Numbered from the stretch's first letter, positions 1 through 5,787 are shown. The stretch is DNA of 5,828 nucleotides from Nitrospirota bacterium (GCA_003235465.1 QJWD01000323.1:1-5828), one strand, 5' to 3'. The notes: generated by a model not told the origin, from the letters alone. Numbers and translations: made by a program.

Positions 1-2307
1 GCTGCCAGCCCTTCAATGGCTAAAGACATTTATCTGTACAGCGATTTTGCCGGTTACATTGCTTCTAAAGGCAAGAATGTCAATGACTCACCCATAAGCA
101 ATATCAACAACTGCGCACTGTGCCATGCCGATTATAACTCCTACGGCACGCTGAATAGCTTTGCCATAAGTTTTCTGGTCGCGGGCACCAACCAGGCTGC
201 TTTTTCCAGCATCGAAAATCAGGATTCCGACGGAGACGGCGCAACTAATGTCCAGGAGATCCTGGCGGGCTATTACCCCGGTCTTTCCTGCGCCGATATC
301 GCCGGCGGCAACCCCATCCGGGACTGGCCGGCTAACCTCAATATTGCGGATTTTGTCGACCCCAATAAGCCGGGTTGTGTGGACCCCGCCGCCGATATCG
401 ACGTGAACCCGGCGGCACTCGATTTCACCACCGCCGTTGTCGGCGCCTCCAAGCCGCTCACCACTGTCATCAGCAACCTGGGCGCGGCGGATCTCACCGT
501 GACGGGCCTGATCTTCCAGGGGGGCACGAGTCCTGATTTCGCACTCGGCGCAACCGTTCCGGCGTTGCCCCTGGTGCTTCCCCCCGGCGGCACGGCGGAT
601 GTTGAAGTGGTCTACACCCCGGGCGAACCCGGCACCGACAGCGGTGCGCTGATCGTCGTCAGCGACTCGCCCGGTGAGGAGGATTTCCCCGTCTCCCTGC
701 TTGGCGAGGGCCTCGCGCCTCCCAACGACTGCGACATCGTGATCGCCCCGAACGGCCACGATTATGGCCTCGTTCCGGTGGGCGGCTCCGCCTTGCAGAC
801 GTTCGATATCCAGAACCAGGGCGCGACCACTGACTGCGTCGTGAGCGCCATTGCCACCGGCGCGGTAAGCAGCCCGGATTTTTCCGTAGAAACGCTGACC
901 CTGCCGCAGAACATCGCCCCCGGCCAGAGCGTGCAGGTGGATGTCACCTACGCCCCCGGCGAAGTGGGCGGTGACGTGGGCACGCTCGAGGTGACAAGCA
1001 ACGACCCGGCCAGCCCCGATTCCATCGCCTTAAGCGGCAGCGGCGAAGGCGCAGGGCCGACAGGGCCGGACATCACCGTGGTTCCGATGCAGATCGACTA
1101 TGGCGCCGTCATGGTCGGCGCTTTCGCCATGGGCAAGACCACGGTCACCAACGATGGCGACCAGCCGCTCACCATTAACGATCTCAGCCTGCCTATCGGG
1201 TCGAGCTTCAGTTTCGTGGCGGGCCTGCCCATCACCCTCGCGGCGGGCAGCTCGGTGGATATCAACATCACCTTTAGCCCACCGGGAGTAGGGCCATTTA
1301 GCGACACCCTGTCGATCTTAAGCGACGACCCCGATGAGGCGACGGTGCCGGTGATGCTGTCCGGCACCGGGCAGGCGCCGCCGCCGATGGAATGCAACGT
1401 TCAGGTGAGCCCCATGGCGCTGCAATATGGCCTGGTGCAAATCGCCACCACCCGAACGCTTTCCATTCTGGTCAGCAACACCGGCACGGCGGATTGCGAG
1501 GTGAATGCAAACCTGGACGGCAGCAGCAGTCCGGATTTCTCCATCGCCGCAAGCTCGACGCCGCTACCGGCAACGCTTGCACAGGGTGAGAACGCCACCG
1601 TGGACGTCGAGTACTTCCCCGGCGAACTCGGCGACGACACCGGCATGGGGATCATCGATAGCAACGACCCGGATGCGCCGACGGTGATGGTCGGCCTGAC
1701 CGGCAGCGGCTTCGAACCCGGCGGCGGAGGCACCCTCGATGTGCAGGAGTTCGAGGCGTTCCTTTCGCAGGCCGCCGCCATCCAGATGGACGGCTCGGGA
1801 ACCTCCGGCTACGCTGAAATCGACTTCAACGAAAACGGCACCGAAGCCGAGGTCAAGATGTCGATCAACCAGCGCACCAGCAAGGGGAGGGGCGGCCGCG
1901 GCCGTGGAACCTCCGCGTCTGATGGCGTCACCGTGACCGGCGCGGCCCTCTACTGTGGCGCGCCGGGCGCGGGCCAGGAACTGCTCTCCGTGTACGCCTC
2001 CGGCGACAGCGGTGGCAAGTCCCTTAAGAACCGCTGGAGCTTCAAGAAGGACGTTGAGGATGGCGATTCGAGCCTCAACACCGGCACCGACTGCGGCGGC
2101 AACCTGTACGCCATCGCCCTGTCCGCGCTGGCCGGCAACGTCTACGCCGTCATCCACACCGACGCGGTCGACCTAATGGCGACCTTCGTTCCCAAACAGG
2201 GAGGAAGCGACGTCATGGAAGTGGAGGACGATGCCGTCGAGGTGGAGGAGTTGGGTACGTCCGGAAATGACGGTTCCACCCGCAACGGGGGGCGGAAAGC
2301 GCGTTAG
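1..2307 (+). CDS. Exported multidomain protein: CxxCH motif, Ca loop, four ASH/HYDIN-type repeats, CHRD-like C-terminus (5' partial)
   Basis: The frame is open to the first base. The first in-window ATG is at 16, but it has no ribosome site, and the residues before and at it (AASPSMA, then KDIY) look like the end of a Sec signal peptide with an S-x-A cleavage site, so the true start probably lies upstream. Numbering from that ATG (763 residues): C33-A-L-C36-H37 is a c-type haem-binding motif. D70/D72/D74 with E81 forms an EF-hand or thrombospondin-3-like Ca loop. Four ASH (choice-of-anchor D type) beta-sandwich repeats lie at about 127-233, 239-343, 352-452 and 460-565. Residues 573-727 resemble a divergent CHRD domain, ending in the family-like AGNVYAVIHT, with an Arg-Gly-rich insertion at 619-635. 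The tail 728-763 is acidic then basic, with no membrane anchor or sorting signal. It is likely periplasmic, surface or secreted. The exact role is unknown; haem binding is inferred from the motif only. Confidence 0.88.
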   Translation, partial: AASPSMAKDIYLYSDFAGYIASKGKNVNDSPISNINNCALCHADYNSYGTLNSFAISFLVAGTNQAAFSSIENQDSDGDGATNVQEILAGYYPGLSCADIAGGNPIRDWPANLNIADFVDPNKPGCVDPAADIDVNPAALDFTTAVVGASKPLTTVISNLGAADLTVTGLIFQGGTSPDFALGATVPALPLVLPPGGTADVEVVYTPGEPGTDSGALIVVSDSPGEEDFPVSLLGEGLAPPNDCDIVIAPNGHDYGLVPVGGSALQTFDIQNQGATTDCVVSAIATGAVSSPDFSVETLTLPQNIAPGQSVQVDVTYAPGEVGGDVGTLEVTSNDPASPDSIALSGSGEGAGPTGPDITVVPMQIDYGAVMVGAFAMGKTTVTNDGDQPLTINDLSLPIGSSFSFVAGLPITLAAGSSVDINITFSPPGVGPFSDTLSILSDDPDEATVPVMLSGTGQAPPPMECNVQVSPMALQYGLVQIATTRTLSILVSNTGTADCEVNANLDGSSSPDFSIAASSTPLPATLAQGENATVDVEYFPGELGDDTGMGIIDSNDPDAPTVMVGLTGSGFEPGGGGTLDVQEFEAFLSQAAAIQMDGSGTSGYAEIDFNENGTEAEVKMSINQRTSKGRGGRGRGTSASDGVTVTGAALYCGAPGAGQELLSVYASGDSGGKSLKNRWSFKKDVEDGDSSLNTGTDCGGNLYAIALSALAGNVYAVIHTDAVDLMATFVPKQGGSDVMEVEDDAVEVEELGTSGNDGSTRNGGRKAR

Positions 2308-2313
2308 CGCGAA

Positions 2314-2327
2314 GCGGCAAACGCCGC
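2314..2327. repeat. Small inverted repeat after the first gene
   Basis: GCGGC, a four-base loop AAAC, then GCCGC, starting seven bases after the stop codon of the large exported-protein gene. It could fold in the 3' end of that transcript ahead of the stronger terminator hairpin. It has no T-tract, so it is not a terminator by itself. Confidence 0.35.
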
Positions 2328-2352
2328 GGCAGTATCGATTGATCGCATAAGG

Positions 2353-2388
2353 CCGGGGCTCCCGCTTTTGGGGCCCCGGTTTTTTTTT
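2353..2388 (+). terminator. Intrinsic terminator of the large exported-protein gene
   Basis: A 10-bp GC-rich stem pairs CCGGGGCTCC (2353-2362) with GGGGCCCCGG (2370-2379), with one T-G wobble and a seven-base loop. It is followed at once by nine T residues (2380-2388). This is a textbook Rho-independent terminator for plus-strand transcription, 45 bases after the stop codon. The minus-strand genes end at 2424. In that direction the hairpin is preceded by an A-tract but followed by a T-poor stretch, so termination there would be weaker. Confidence 0.9.
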
Positions 2389-2423
2389 AGCGTGAAGGCG
2401 GGAAATAGTTATTATCAACTCGC

Positions 2424-2854
2424 CTATGCGGCGAGGTAAGCGATGACGATATAGCGCGCAAGCTTGCCCGCCAGAACCAGCGGGATAAACCAGAGAAGCC
2501 GAATGCGCAGAATGCCCGCGACCACGGTGATCGGGTCGCCGATGAACGGCACCCAGGCCAGGCACAGGGAAAACAGGCCGTATTTGGTGAAACGCTTCTC
2601 GGCCCGGGCAAATTCCCCGTCGGAAATCCTCAGCCATTTTTTGATCGCCCCGGTACAGGCCCAGTAACCCAGGGCGTAATTGGTGAGCAAGCCGAGCACG
2701 TTCCCCACGGGGGCGACGGAAACGAGGTTCGCCGCGGGCAGGCCTGAAGGAGGAGTGTGCCCAGAACCACCTCGGAGCTTAAGGGTAAAACCGTCGCCGC
2801 CAGGAAGGCGGCGGCAAAAAGACCGGCGTAGCCGAGCTCGGCGAAAGAGTCCAT
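2424..2854 (-). pseudogene. yqaA: YqaA-like DedA/VTT-superfamily membrane protein, frameshifted
   Basis: Two minus-strand frames together make one protein. The ATG at 2854 begins MDSFAELGYAGLFAAAFLAA and runs through LPLSSEVVLGTLLLQA. The rest (LPAANLVSVAP, then GNVLGLLTNYALGYW, WVPFIGDPITVVAGILRIR and GKLARYIVIAYLAA) lies in a different frame that ends at the TAG at 2424-2426. The shift falls near 2738-2746. Adding one base restores about 143 residues, close to my recollection of E. coli YqaA (about 142). The motifs (L-P-x-x-S-E near the N-terminus, G-N-x-L-G-x-x-x-N, W-x-P-x-x-G-D, G-K-x-x-R-Y) are those of the YqaA branch of the DedA/SNARE-associated superfamily of inner-membrane proteins, with about four hydrophobic segments. 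It starts 39 bases after moaE and is probably read from the same transcript. The start has no clear ribosome site. This may be a real pseudogene or a one-base sequencing error; both halves are well conserved, which favours error or a very recent mutation. Confidence 0.8.
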
Positions 2855-2858
2855 GCGG

Positions 2859-2878
2859 GATAGCGGCCCGGTGCTATC
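2859..2878. repeat. Hairpin just upstream of the yqaA-like start
   Basis: GATAGC (2859-2864) and GCTATC (2873-2878) are a perfect 6-bp inverted repeat with an eight-base GC-rich loop. It sits in the 39-base gap between moaE and the yqaA-like gene and ends four bases before the ATG at 2854. In RNA it would occupy the place where a ribosome site is expected, and none is evident. It might limit translation or be a small intercistronic hairpin. Confidence 0.4.
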
Positions 2879-2893
2879 TGTTGGTGGGTCGGG

Positions 2894-3331
2894 TCAGGGG
2901 GTGTCCTGAACCCAGACTTCGCCTTTGGAGGTGGTTTCCCGTTTCCAAATCGGGGTGGTGCGCTTGAGTTCGGCGATGGCCCACTCGCAGGCCTTGAACG
3001 CCTCGGCCCGGTGCTCGCCGGCGGCGACGATGAGGACGATGTTCTCGCCGATGTCGATCTCGCCGATGCGGTGGATTATGCTCATGCCGATGATCTTGAA
3101 ATCGGCGATGGCCTTGACGCGGATCTCCTCCAGCTTCTTCTCGGCCATCTTCGGGTAATGCTCGAAGTTGAGCTGGGTGATGTTCTCGCCCTTGGACAGC
3201 TCGCGGCCGGTGCCGAGGAAGGTGACGATGCCGCCGATGTTGCGGGAGACTTTCTTGATCGCCTCGATCTCGTCGGTGACGGAGAAATCCTCGCGTTGAA
3301 TCCTGACTTTCGATTCCATGACCGTGCTCAT
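2894..3331 (-). CDS. moaE: Molybdopterin synthase catalytic (large) subunit MoaE
   Basis: MoaE pairs with thiocarboxylated MoaD and transfers two sulfurs to cyclic pyranopterin monophosphate, giving molybdopterin, in the cytoplasm. The protein is 145 residues, usual for the family (about 150). Visible family blocks are GGIVTFLGTGR (residues 33-43), FEHYPKMAEKKLEEI (56-70), HRIGEIDIGENIVLIVAAGEHR (87-108) and LKRTTPIWKRE (122-132). K123 and K130 match the catalytic lysine pair of E. coli MoaE (K119/K126), and R43 and H107-R108 match its conserved basic residues. The start at 3331 (MSTVMESKV) is chosen because AAAGGA lies seven bases upstream. A longer in-frame start at 3397 would add 22 non-family residues inside moaD. 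It begins 16 bases after the moaD stop, so the two subunits are made from one message. Confidence 0.96.
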   Translation of the reverse strand: MSTVMESKVRIQREDFSVTDEIEAIKKVSRNIGGIVTFLGTGRELSKGENITQLNFEHYPKMAEKKLEEIRVKAIADFKIIGMSIIHRIGEIDIGENIVLIVAAGEHRAEAFKACEWAIAELKRTTPIWKRETTSKGEVWVQDTP

Positions 3332-3347
3332 ACGCTCGTCCTTTAAT

Positions 3348-3602
3348 TTAGACCGCGCCGCCGGAGAACGGCGGCAAAAACGCCACCTCGTCTCCATCGC
3401 GGACGGGGGTGTCCAGGGTGGCCACGTCCTGATTGACCGAGACCATGACTTTTTTTCCGAGAATCATCTCGCCGAGTTCGGGCGAGGTTTTGCCGATCAG
3501 CTCTCCGAGCGCCCGCACCGTGGCGCCTTCGCCCAAGTCGAGGGTTTCCTCGCTTTTGCCGGCCATCTGCCGGAGGCTTGCGAAATACAGGATGCGGGTC
3601 AC
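3348..3602 (-). CDS. moaD: Molybdopterin synthase sulfur carrier (small) subunit MoaD
   Basis: A ubiquitin-fold sulfur carrier of 84 residues (E. coli about 81). The start [19 protein letters not shown] and the end [16 protein letters not shown] (67-82) are classic MoaD. The C-terminal Gly-Gly is normally adenylated by MoeB, converted to a thiocarboxylate and inserted into the MoaE active site. Here the reading frame continues two residues past it (G81-G82-A83-V84, then TAA), whereas functional carriers end in free Gly-Gly. The start is taken as the GTG at 3602 because it overlaps the moaC stop as GTGA, a usual coupling arrangement. An ATG at 3617 would add only five residues (MGGPA) inside the moaC end. 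moaE follows after 16 bases. The identity is secure, but whether the tail is active as encoded is not. Confidence 0.94.
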   Translation of the reverse strand: MTRILYFASLRQMAGKSEETLDLGEGATVRALGELIGKTSPELGEMILGKKVMVSVNQDVATLDTPVRDGDEVAFLPPFSGGAV

Positions 3603-4114
3603 GGCTGGGCCCCCCATCCGCTGCGCTCGAAGGTGCCGGACTTGCCGCCGGATTTATGCACGAGGCCGATGTCGGTGAAATACATGCCGCGGTCCACCGC
3701 CTTGCACATGTCGTAAAGGGTGAGCGCCGCGTGCGTCACCGCGGTGAGGGCTTCCATTTCGACGCCGGTCTGCCCCGTCACCTTGACGGTGGCGGTGAGC
3801 GTCACCCGCGAGAGGCCGGTTTCCGCGTCGGGTTCGAGGCGGTCGGCAAAGGCGATGTCCACATGCGTCAGTTGCAGGGGGTGGCACATGGGGATTACGT
3901 CCGCCGTCTTTTTCGCCCCCATCACGCCCGCCACCTGCGCCACGGCGAACACGTCGCCTTTTTTGATCTGGCCCTCTTTAATGAGGCGGAGCGTCTCCGG
4001 CAGCAGGTGCACCGTGGCGGTGGCCACCGCCGTGCGCTCGGTGACGGTTTTGCCGCCGACATCGACCATGCGGGCGCGCCCCTGCTCGTTAAAATGCGTG
4101 AGTGGATTGTTCAT
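3599..4114 (-). CDS. moaC: Cyclic pyranopterin monophosphate synthase MoaC
   Basis: MoaC converts the 3',8-cyclo-dihydro-GTP made by MoaA into cyclic pyranopterin monophosphate, the first stable molybdenum-cofactor intermediate. The protein is 171 residues, slightly longer than E. coli MoaC (about 160). Family blocks are [25 protein letters not shown] (5-29), [20 protein letters not shown] (51-70), [12 protein letters not shown] (76-87), [32 protein letters not shown] (113-144) and KSGGKSG (154-160). K51 or K52, H78, E119, E121, D135 and K138 align with catalytic residues known from E. coli. The start at 4114 (MNNPLTH) keeps the conserved LTH segment; the ATG at 4129 adds five non-family residues. 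No Shine-Dalgarno precedes it, and a promoter abuts the ATG. The stop overlaps the moaD start (GTGA). Confidence 0.96.
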   Translation of the reverse strand: MNNPLTHFNEQGRARMVDVGGKTVTERTAVATATVHLLPETLRLIKEGQIKKGDVFAVAQVAGVMGAKKTADVIPMCHPLQLTHVDIAFADRLEPDAETGLSRVTLTATVKVTGQTGVEMEALTAVTHAALTLYDMCKAVDRGMYFTDIGLVHKSGGKSGTFERSGWGAQP

Positions 4115-4148
4115 AGAACAATAGTACAACAGCCACGAATGGAGTCAA
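4115..4148 (-). promoter_or_regulatory. Candidate sigma70 promoter giving a leaderless moaC message
   Basis: Read on the minus strand, TTGACT (4148-4143, five of six bases of the -35 consensus) is followed by a 16-base spacer and TACTAT (4126-4121, four of six of the -10). The moaC ATG begins six bases later at 4114, where a start of transcription would be expected. The 30 bases before the ATG contain no Shine-Dalgarno-like sequence, which fits a leaderless message. It would drive moaC-moaD-moaE and the yqaA-like gene. Inference from spacing and match only. Confidence 0.5.
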
Positions 4149-4228
4149 GCCCCGCCGCCAAAATCCCCCGGCGGCCTCCGGGCCCCCGAGGCGGTAACTT
4201 AACCTCTTGTATTCAATGGCTTCATGGA

Positions 4229-4258
4229 TTTTCATCCGGGGCGCGCCCGGGTTACAAT
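4229..4258 (+). promoter_or_regulatory. Candidate promoter for the VWA gene
   Basis: TTTTCA (4229-4234, four of six of the -35 consensus), an 18-base spacer and TACAAT (4253-4258, five of six of the -10). Transcription would start near 4265, leaving a leader of about 160 bases. CCCGGGT (4246-4252) abuts the -10 and is matched by ACCCGGG at 4278-4284, so a repressor site is possible. A competing -35, TTGACA at 4294-4299, lacks a good -10 at the right distance. Confidence 0.35.
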
Positions 4259-4315
4259 AAAAGGGTGGCCCAAAGAGACCCGGGCCCCGCCGGTTGACAA
4301 ATTTTTTACAAAACT

Positions 4316-4339
4316 TTCAAACGGGTCTGACCCCTTGAA
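4316..4339. repeat. Long palindrome containing GGGTC-T-GACCC
   Basis: TTCAA (4316-4320), two unpaired bases, GGGTC (4323-4327), a central T, GACCC (4329-4333), one unpaired base, TTGAA (4335-4339). Ten base pairs form across the two halves. It could be an operator, an RNA hairpin in the leader of the VWA gene, or a copy of a dispersed REP-like palindrome. Its core resembles repeat motifs I recall from environmental proteobacterial genomes, but that is recollection, not a search. Confidence 0.5.
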
Positions 4340-4352
4340 TCCTCTTTCCACC

Positions 4353-4365
4353 TACCTTGAAGGTA
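4353..4365. repeat. 13-base palindrome TACCTT-G-AAGGTA
   Basis: A perfect 6-bp inverted repeat around a single central G. The lack of a usable loop makes an RNA hairpin unlikely and a dimeric DNA-binding site more plausible. It lies about 60 bases before the VWA gene start and 13 bases after the GGGTC palindrome. Confidence 0.4.
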
Positions 4366-4369
4366 TGAA

Positions 4370-4390
4370 GCGGCCCGCGTGCAGGGCCGC
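4370..4390 (+). repeat. GC-rich hairpin in the VWA gene leader
   Basis: GCGGCCC (4370-4376) pairs perfectly with GGGCCGC (4384-4390) across a seven-base loop, a stable 7-bp stem ending 26 bases before the ribosome site at 4417. There is no T-tract, so it is not an intrinsic terminator. It may stabilise or regulate the leader. Confidence 0.45.
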
Positions 4391-4416
4391 GACGTGTGCG
4401 GCGAACTCATACTTTC

Positions 4417-4422
4417 GGAGGT
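4417..4422 (+). promoter_or_regulatory. Ribosome binding site that fixes the VWA gene start
   Basis: A perfect GGAGGT lies four bases before the ATG at 4427. It decides that start over an in-frame ATG at 4379, which would add 16 residues ahead of a good signal peptide and has no such site. Confidence 0.85.
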
Positions 4423-4426
4423 GGTT

Positions 4427-5755
4427 ATGAACGGATTGCGGTCTTTCTCTAAATTCATCGGCATGGCGGTGCTCGCCGCCGTGGCCTGCGCCCCCGCCGA
4501 GGCGCGCGAGGTGAGCCTGGATGTGGCGCTCGGCACCCCCGTCGTCGAGGCGGGCAGAACCCACAAGGCGTTTCTCAAGGTGTCGGTCACCGGTTTCGAG
4601 ATCGACAGGCCGTCGGAGCGGCCTCCCGTCAACGCCGCCATCGTGCTCGACAAGTCCGGCTCGATGCAGGGCGAAAAAATCGCCCGTGCGCGCGAAGCGG
4701 CGATCATGGCGCTCGACCAGCTCACCGAGGGCGATTATGTTTCGGTGGTGACATACGACGGCACGGTGCGCGTGGTGGTGCCCGCCACCGAGGTCAGCCG
4801 GCGTTACTGGATCGCCGATGCCATCCGCAACATCGGCGTGGGCGGCAGCACGGCGCTGTTCGCCGGCGTCAGCCGGGGCGCGTCGGAAGTGCGCACCTAT
4901 CTCTCCCGGCACCGGGTCAACCGGGTGATCCTGCTTTCCGACGGGCTGGCCAACGTCGGCCCGAGCACGCCGGATGAACTCGGGCGGCTGGGCTCGGCGC
5001 TCGGCACCGAGGGCATCAGCGTGACCACCATCGGCCTCGGCCTCGGCTACAATGAGGACCTGATGACCAAGCTCGCCGGCTACAGCGACGGCAACCACGC
5101 CTTCGTCGAACGCCCGGGGGACCTCGCGCGCATCTTCGAGAACGAATTCCAGACGGCGAAAAACGTCGTCGCCAAGGACCTCGACATCATCATCCACTGC
5201 GAGCGCGGCATTCGGCCGATCCGCGTGCTCGGGCGCGATTCGGAGATTTCCGGCCAGCGCGTGCGCACCCGCCTGAACCAGCTTTCCAGCCAGCAGGAGA
5301 AGTTTGTCGTGCTGGAGGTGGAGATCCCCGCTGGCGACGAGGGCGCGAGCCAGAAGCTGGCCTCGGTGGACCTGTCGTACATGAACCTGGTGACGAAGAA
5401 AAGCAACAGCCTCAACAACTCGGTGTCGGTGTCCTACACCCGCTCCGAGAAGGAGGTGAAGGAGAAGGCGAACAAGGAGGTCATGAAATCGTCGATCGAG
5501 CAGGTGGCCAATGAAATGAGCAAGGACGCGGTGCGTCTGCGCGACCAGGGCCGGGTCCAGGAAGCGCAGAAACTGCTGAAGGAGGGCGGCAAGGCCATCG
5601 AGCAGGAGTTCGGCGCCTACGCGCCGGCCCCGGCGCTGGAGATGAAAGAGGAAATGCGGCAGGACGCCGACGAGCTCGACGACGCGGAGTGGAACAAGAA
5701 GCGCAAGAGCCTACGTGAAAGGCAGTTCAAGATGGATAACCAGCAGCAATACTAA
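4427..5755 (+). CDS. Exported VWA-domain protein with intact MIDAS
   Basis: A 442-residue protein. Residues 1-26 (MNGLRSFSKF, a hydrophobic core, then APAEA before REVS) form a Sec signal peptide with an A-x-A-type cleavage site. Cys21 is a weak lipoprotein alternative. A short beta segment (27-65) precedes a von Willebrand factor A domain (about 67-245). Its metal-ion-dependent adhesion site is complete: D75-K-S77-G-S79, T142 in GGST, and D172 in LLSDG, so it should bind a divalent metal and a protein ligand. A beta-rich region (250-340) follows, then a highly charged helical segment (about 340-442, rich in Lys and Glu, with LRDQGRVQEAQKLLKEG at 371-387 resembling a TPR-like helix pair). It resembles COG2304-type VWA proteins such as E. 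coli YfbK, often named Ca-activated chloride channel family, a name that should not be taken as function. It probably acts in the periplasm. No AAA ATPase partner is visible. It is divergent from moaC and has no evident link to it. Confidence 0.9.
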   Translation: MNGLRSFSKFIGMAVLAAVACAPAEAREVSLDVALGTPVVEAGRTHKAFLKVSVTGFEIDRPSERPPVNAAIVLDKSGSMQGEKIARAREAAIMALDQLTEGDYVSVVTYDGTVRVVVPATEVSRRYWIADAIRNIGVGGSTALFAGVSRGASEVRTYLSRHRVNRVILLSDGLANVGPSTPDELGRLGSALGTEGISVTTIGLGLGYNEDLMTKLAGYSDGNHAFVERPGDLARIFENEFQTAKNVVAKDLDIIIHCERGIRPIRVLGRDSEISGQRVRTRLNQLSSQQEKFVVLEVEIPAGDEGASQKLASVDLSYMNLVTKKSNSLNNSVSVSYTRSEKEVKEKANKEVMKSSIEQVANEMSKDAVRLRDQGRVQEAQKLLKEGGKAIEQEFGAYAPAPALEMKEEMRQDADELDDAEWNKKRKSLRERQFKMDNQQQY

Positions 5756-5765
5756 CTTGGGCGGC

Positions 5766-5787
5766 AGCCGCCCCTTCGGGGGCGGCT
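5766..5787 (+). terminator. UUCG-capped hairpin after the VWA gene
   Basis: AGCCGCCCC (5766-5774), the tetraloop TTCG (5775-5778), then GGGGCGGCT (5779-5787), a perfect 9-bp stem with the unusually stable C(UUCG)G loop. It begins 11 bases after the stop codon. It lacks a proper T-tract (only TTAA, and TTT further on), so it is either a weak intrinsic terminator or a 3' end-stabilising hairpin. The remaining bases to 5828 show nothing recognisable. Confidence 0.6.

Larger units (their letters stand above)
4115..4426. other. Divergent intergenic region between moaC and the VWA gene
   Basis: 312 bases with no convincing gene. The moaC promoter lies at its left edge. Bases 4149-4228 hold a GC-rich stretch and then AT-richer sequence with nothing I can name. 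A candidate rightward promoter is at 4229-4258, with its -10 region between the arms of a 7-bp inverted repeat (4246-4252 and 4278-4284). A TTGACA and AT-rich segment lies at 4294-4321. Three palindromes follow (4316-4339, 4353-4365, 4370-4390) before the ribosome site at 4417-4422. Confidence 0.6.

Noticed and set aside
16..18. ATG at 16 as the true start of the first gene
   Set aside because: No ribosome site precedes it, the frame is open to base 1, and the residues around it resemble the end of a signal peptide.
88..759. Minus-strand open frame of 223 codons opposite the exported repeat protein
   Set aside because: Antisense to clear ASH repeats; no motif, no ribosome site and a composition typical of a shadow.
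1564..2157. Minus-strand open frame of 197 codons opposite the C-terminal region of the first gene
   Set aside because: Same reasoning: it mirrors a coherent repeat and CHRD-like protein and shows no recognisable domain.
3578..4297. Plus-strand open frame of 239 codons opposite moaC
   Set aside because: Overlaps the unmistakable MoaC coding sequence; its translation is His/Arg/Gly-rich without motifs.
4294..4322. Perfect TTGACA as the main -35 of the VWA promoter
   Set aside because: At 16-18 bases downstream the best -10 is TCAAAC (three of six). It may still be used with an activator, but TACAAT at 4253-4258 is the better core match.
4115..4426. Moco riboswitch ahead of moaC
   Set aside because: The moaC promoter appears to abut the ATG, leaving no room for a structured leader, and the palindromes in this region lie on the far side, towards the VWA gene.
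4352..5197. Minus-strand open frame of 281 codons opposite the VWA gene
   Set aside because: It lies wholly opposite a gene with a signal peptide, intact MIDAS and strong ribosome site. Its translation is His-, Arg- and Ala-rich with no family motifs, typical of an antisense shadow in GC-rich DNA.
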